Assembly: GCA_018648645.1 (NCBI GenBank)
Contig: JABGQS010000007.1
Span: 31,816 to 95,815 of the forward strand
Direction of reading: 5' to 3'
Length of the DNA: 64,000 nucleotides
Origin: Clostridia bacterium
GTDB taxonomy: Bacteria; Bacillota; Clostridia; Christensenellales; SZUA-584
Of this stretch, positions 62,096 to 64,000 are shown piece after piece; the stretch's first letter is position 1, and every line of letters begins with the position of its first letter. Both the position numbers and the translations under genes were made by a program. The notes beneath the pieces are model-generated. The model had not been told where the DNA came from, did not search any database, and saw only the letters and a list, made by a program, of their open reading frames with translations.

Positions 62096-64000
62096 ATGAA
62101 GTATTACAAGACGAGCGACATTAGAAATATCACTTTGGTAGGTCATGGTGGTGAAGGAAAGACGACACTTGCCGAAGCAATGCTGTTTGATAGTGGCGCA
62201 ATAGACAGGCAGTGCAGAACGGAAGATGGAAACACAGTGATGGACTTTGACCCCGAAGAGATAAAGAGAAATATCTCAATCAGCTCGGCAGTAGCACCTG
62301 TCGAATGGAAAGGGACGAAGATTAATATAATTGATACTCCGGGATACTTTGACTTTGTGGGCGACGCGGCCTCGGGTTATTATCTCGCGGACAGCGCGCT
62401 TATACTCGTCAACGGTCTTAACGGGCTGTCGGTTGGTGCAGAGCAGGCATGGGATAAATGTGTTATCGAGAAAATGCCGAGAGCGTTTTTCGTTAATCAG
62501 ATGGACAAAGAGCACGTCGACTTTGACAAAGCAATGGCAAGCCTCAAAGAAGCTTACGGAACGCACGTGACGCTGATGCAGCTGCCAATCGGACAGGGGC
62601 TCGATTTTAAAGGGCTGGTCGATATCATCGATATGAAAGCGTACGAGTTTGCGGGCAAGGATGTTAAAGAAATCGAAATGCCGGCGGACATGGCTGACGA
62701 AGCAGCGCTGATGCGTGAAGCAATTATTGAAAATGCAGCAGAAAACGATGAAGAGCTGATGGAAAAATACTTTGAAGGCGAAGAGCTTACAAAGGAAGAC
62801 ATCATAAAAGGCTTGACTGAGGGAATACTTGAGGGCGACGTTGTGCCTGTGTTTGTCGGTGCAGCAGCTCCAAACCTTGGCATTACACTGCTTCTTGACA
62901 ACCTCATAGCGTTTATGCCGTCACCCGACCAAGCAATCAATATCGTTGGTAAAAATGAAAAAGACGAAGAAATCACATTTACAGCAGATAATTCCTCGCA
63001 ATTTGCAGCACAGGTTTACAAAACTGTTGCAGACCCGTTTGTCGGCAAGCTGTCTGTATTCAAGATACTTGGCGGAGAGCTGACAACAGGTCAGGCGATT
63101 GCAAACGCAAACAAAGGCAAAAACGAAAAGTTTGGTCATATATACGTAATAGTAGGCAGCAAACATGTTGAAACGGACAAAATGGCTGCAGGCGACATCG
63201 GCGCGCTGGCAAAACTCCAGTACACAAACACAGGAGGTACGCTGTCTGACGCATCTAAGCCGGTAATATTTGAAGACGTGCACTTCCCGGAACCGTGCAT
63301 TTCGCTGGCAGTCACTGCCATGCACCAGGGCGAAGAAGAAAAAGTATTTGCGGGTTTGCACAGGCTCGAAGAAGAAGACCCGACATTTAGAATCGAAAAG
63401 CAAACCGAAACTTCGGACACATTGGTCAGCGGTCTTGGCGAGCTTCACCTCGAAGTTATCTGCAAAAAGCTAAAGAACAAGTTCGGCGTAGAAGCGCAGC
63501 TTAATGACCCAATCGTTCCGTACCGCGAAACCATTAAGAAGAAGGTTAAAGCGCAGGGTAAGCACAAAAAGCAATCGGGCGGACACGGTCAGTTCGGCGA
63601 TGTTTGGATAGAGTTCGAGCCGCTTCGTGGTTCAACAGAAACTTTCGAATTTGTAGATAAAGTTGTTGGCGGTTCTGTGCCAAGAAACTTTATACCGGCA
63701 GTAGAAAAAGGATTACGCGAGAGCTTGCCAAAGGGCGTGCTGGCAGGATTCCCGATGGTAAACATAAAAGCGACGCTTTATGACGGCAGTTACCACGCGG
63801 TTGACTCGTCAGAAATGGCGTTTAAAGTAGCAGCGGGCAATGCGTTCAAAAAGGGCTGTGCAGAAGCGGGTGCAACGCTGCTAGAGCCAATTTATAAGCT
63901 GGAAGTTATGATACCCGATGCTTTCATGGGCGACCTCAATGCACAGATCGCCGCTTGCACTGTCGGTGGACGGCGGCTGGATGAAGTGGCGGGCAAATAT
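62096..64000 (+). CDS. Elongation factor G-like GTPase (EF-G paralogue), 3' end outside window
   Basis: The open frame runs to the right edge (635 codons visible). The GTPase domain has G1 GHGGEGKTT near residue 16 and G3 DTPG (IIDTPGYFDF). Switch I reads RNISISSAV in place of the standard GITI, and G4 is NQMD in place of NKMD. EF-G domains II-IV follow (VPRNFIPAVEKGLRESLP and later GHGQFGDVWIEFEPL). These features fit the clostridial EF-G-like paralogue group, not the canonical fusA that sits in the str operon. The ATG follows GGAGG-AAAAGG. Its role (ribosome rescue, stress translation or other) is not known. Confidence 0.9.
   Translation, partial: MKYYKTSDIRNITLVGHGGEGKTTLAEAMLFDSGAIDRQCRTEDGNTVMDFDPEEIKRNISISSAVAPVEWKGTKINIIDTPGYFDFVGDAASGYYLADSALILVNGLNGLSVGAEQAWDKCVIEKMPRAFFVNQMDKEHVDFDKAMASLKEAYGTHVTLMQLPIGQGLDFKGLVDIIDMKAYEFAGKDVKEIEMPADMADEAALMREAIIENAAENDEELMEKYFEGEELTKEDIIKGLTEGILEGDVVPVFVGAAAPNLGITLLLDNLIAFMPSPDQAINIVGKNEKDEEITFTADNSSQFAAQVYKTVADPFVGKLSVFKILGGELTTGQAIANANKGKNEKFGHIYVIVGSKHVETDKMAAGDIGALAKLQYTNTGGTLSDASKPVIFEDVHFPEPCISLAVTAMHQGEEEKVFAGLHRLEEEDPTFRIEKQTETSDTLVSGLGELHLEVICKKLKNKFGVEAQLNDPIVPYRETIKKKVKAQGKHKKQSGGHGQFGDVWIEFEPLRGSTETFEFVDKVVGGSVPRNFIPAVEKGLRESLPKGVLAGFPMVNIKATLYDGSYHAVDSSEMAFKVAAGNAFKKGCAEAGATLLEPIYKLEVMIPDAFMGDLNAQIAACTVGGRRLDEVAGKY

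Overview
The window looks like chromosome from an anaerobic, low-to-mid-GC Firmicute of the class Clostridia. Gene content and gene order support this: a ctsR-mcsA-mcsB-clpC operon, a Spo0A-type regulator, SpoVD/FtsW-type cell-wall genes, GerMN lipoproteins, a B12-dependent (class II) ribonucleotide reductase, pyruvate phosphate dikinase, a MurE of the meso-DAP type, and a type-A-like RNase P RNA. TTG and GTG starts are common, nearly always behind a strong Shine-Dalgarno. No phage, IS element or CRISPR array is visible. One AT-rich gene, a DUF4393/Abi-alpha gene at 3741-4580, looks like an insertion.

Layout. 1-3700: end of ftsK/spoIIIE, rimO, pgsA, recA and a terminator. 3741-4580: the minus-strand abi-alpha gene. 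4795-11275: a promoter and a ~615-nt structured non-coding RNA that I identify as OLE RNA, followed by its membrane partner gene oapA, a tandem-repeat leader, tlyA, nadK, argR, recN and a spo0A homologue. This is the classic OLE neighbourhood, but spoIVB is missing between recN and spo0A. 11629-14262: ppdK. 14400-21147: dgt, dnaG, rpoD, trmK, a NIF3 protein and a COG1579 zinc-ribbon protein. 21155-21591: rnpB and its terminator. 21696-25056: a YgiQ radical-SAM protein and a convergent sulfatase. 25301-29902: response regulator, histidine kinase and two GerMN lipoproteins. 30052-34907: ECF S component, MBL hydrolase, comEC, holA and a convergent rpsT. 35120-48660: a zinc-ribbon membrane protein, then the division and cell-wall cluster mraZ-rsmH-ftsL-pbp-murE-mraY-murD-ftsW-ftsQ-ftsA-ftsZ and a rhodanese lipoprotein. 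48711-57075: cysS, two membrane proteins, tsaD and the ctsR operon. 57212-64000: murI, nrdJ, an orphan zinc-finger anti-sigma-like gene, a membrane protein, and a truncated EF-G paralogue.

Regulation visible in the sequence: five TGGKN repeats at exact 10-bp spacing ahead of mraZ, a CtsR heptad repeat ahead of ctsR, a perfect NrdR-like palindrome ahead of nrdJ, two tandem 0A boxes ahead of spo0A, and several good sigma-A promoters (OLE, murI, nadK, ctsR).

Most notable: (1) OLE RNA with oapA; (2) a Spo0A whose phosphoacceptor aspartate is asparagine although its DNA-binding domain and upstream 0A boxes are intact; (3) a SpoVD/FtsI-type penicillin-binding protein whose SxxK lysine is glutamate (STLE), with SxN and KTG intact; (4) an apparent one-base frameshift at the start of the histidine kinase; (5) an MtrAB-LpqB-like arrangement of regulator, kinase and GerMN lipoproteins; (6) a 191-residue Lys/Ala-rich tail on the housekeeping sigma factor; (7) an 86-nt tandem repeat that ends in the tlyA ribosome-binding site and could fold over it. 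Points 2 and 3, with the missing spoIVB, suggest a lineage whose sporulation pathway has been lost or rewired. That last statement is inference.
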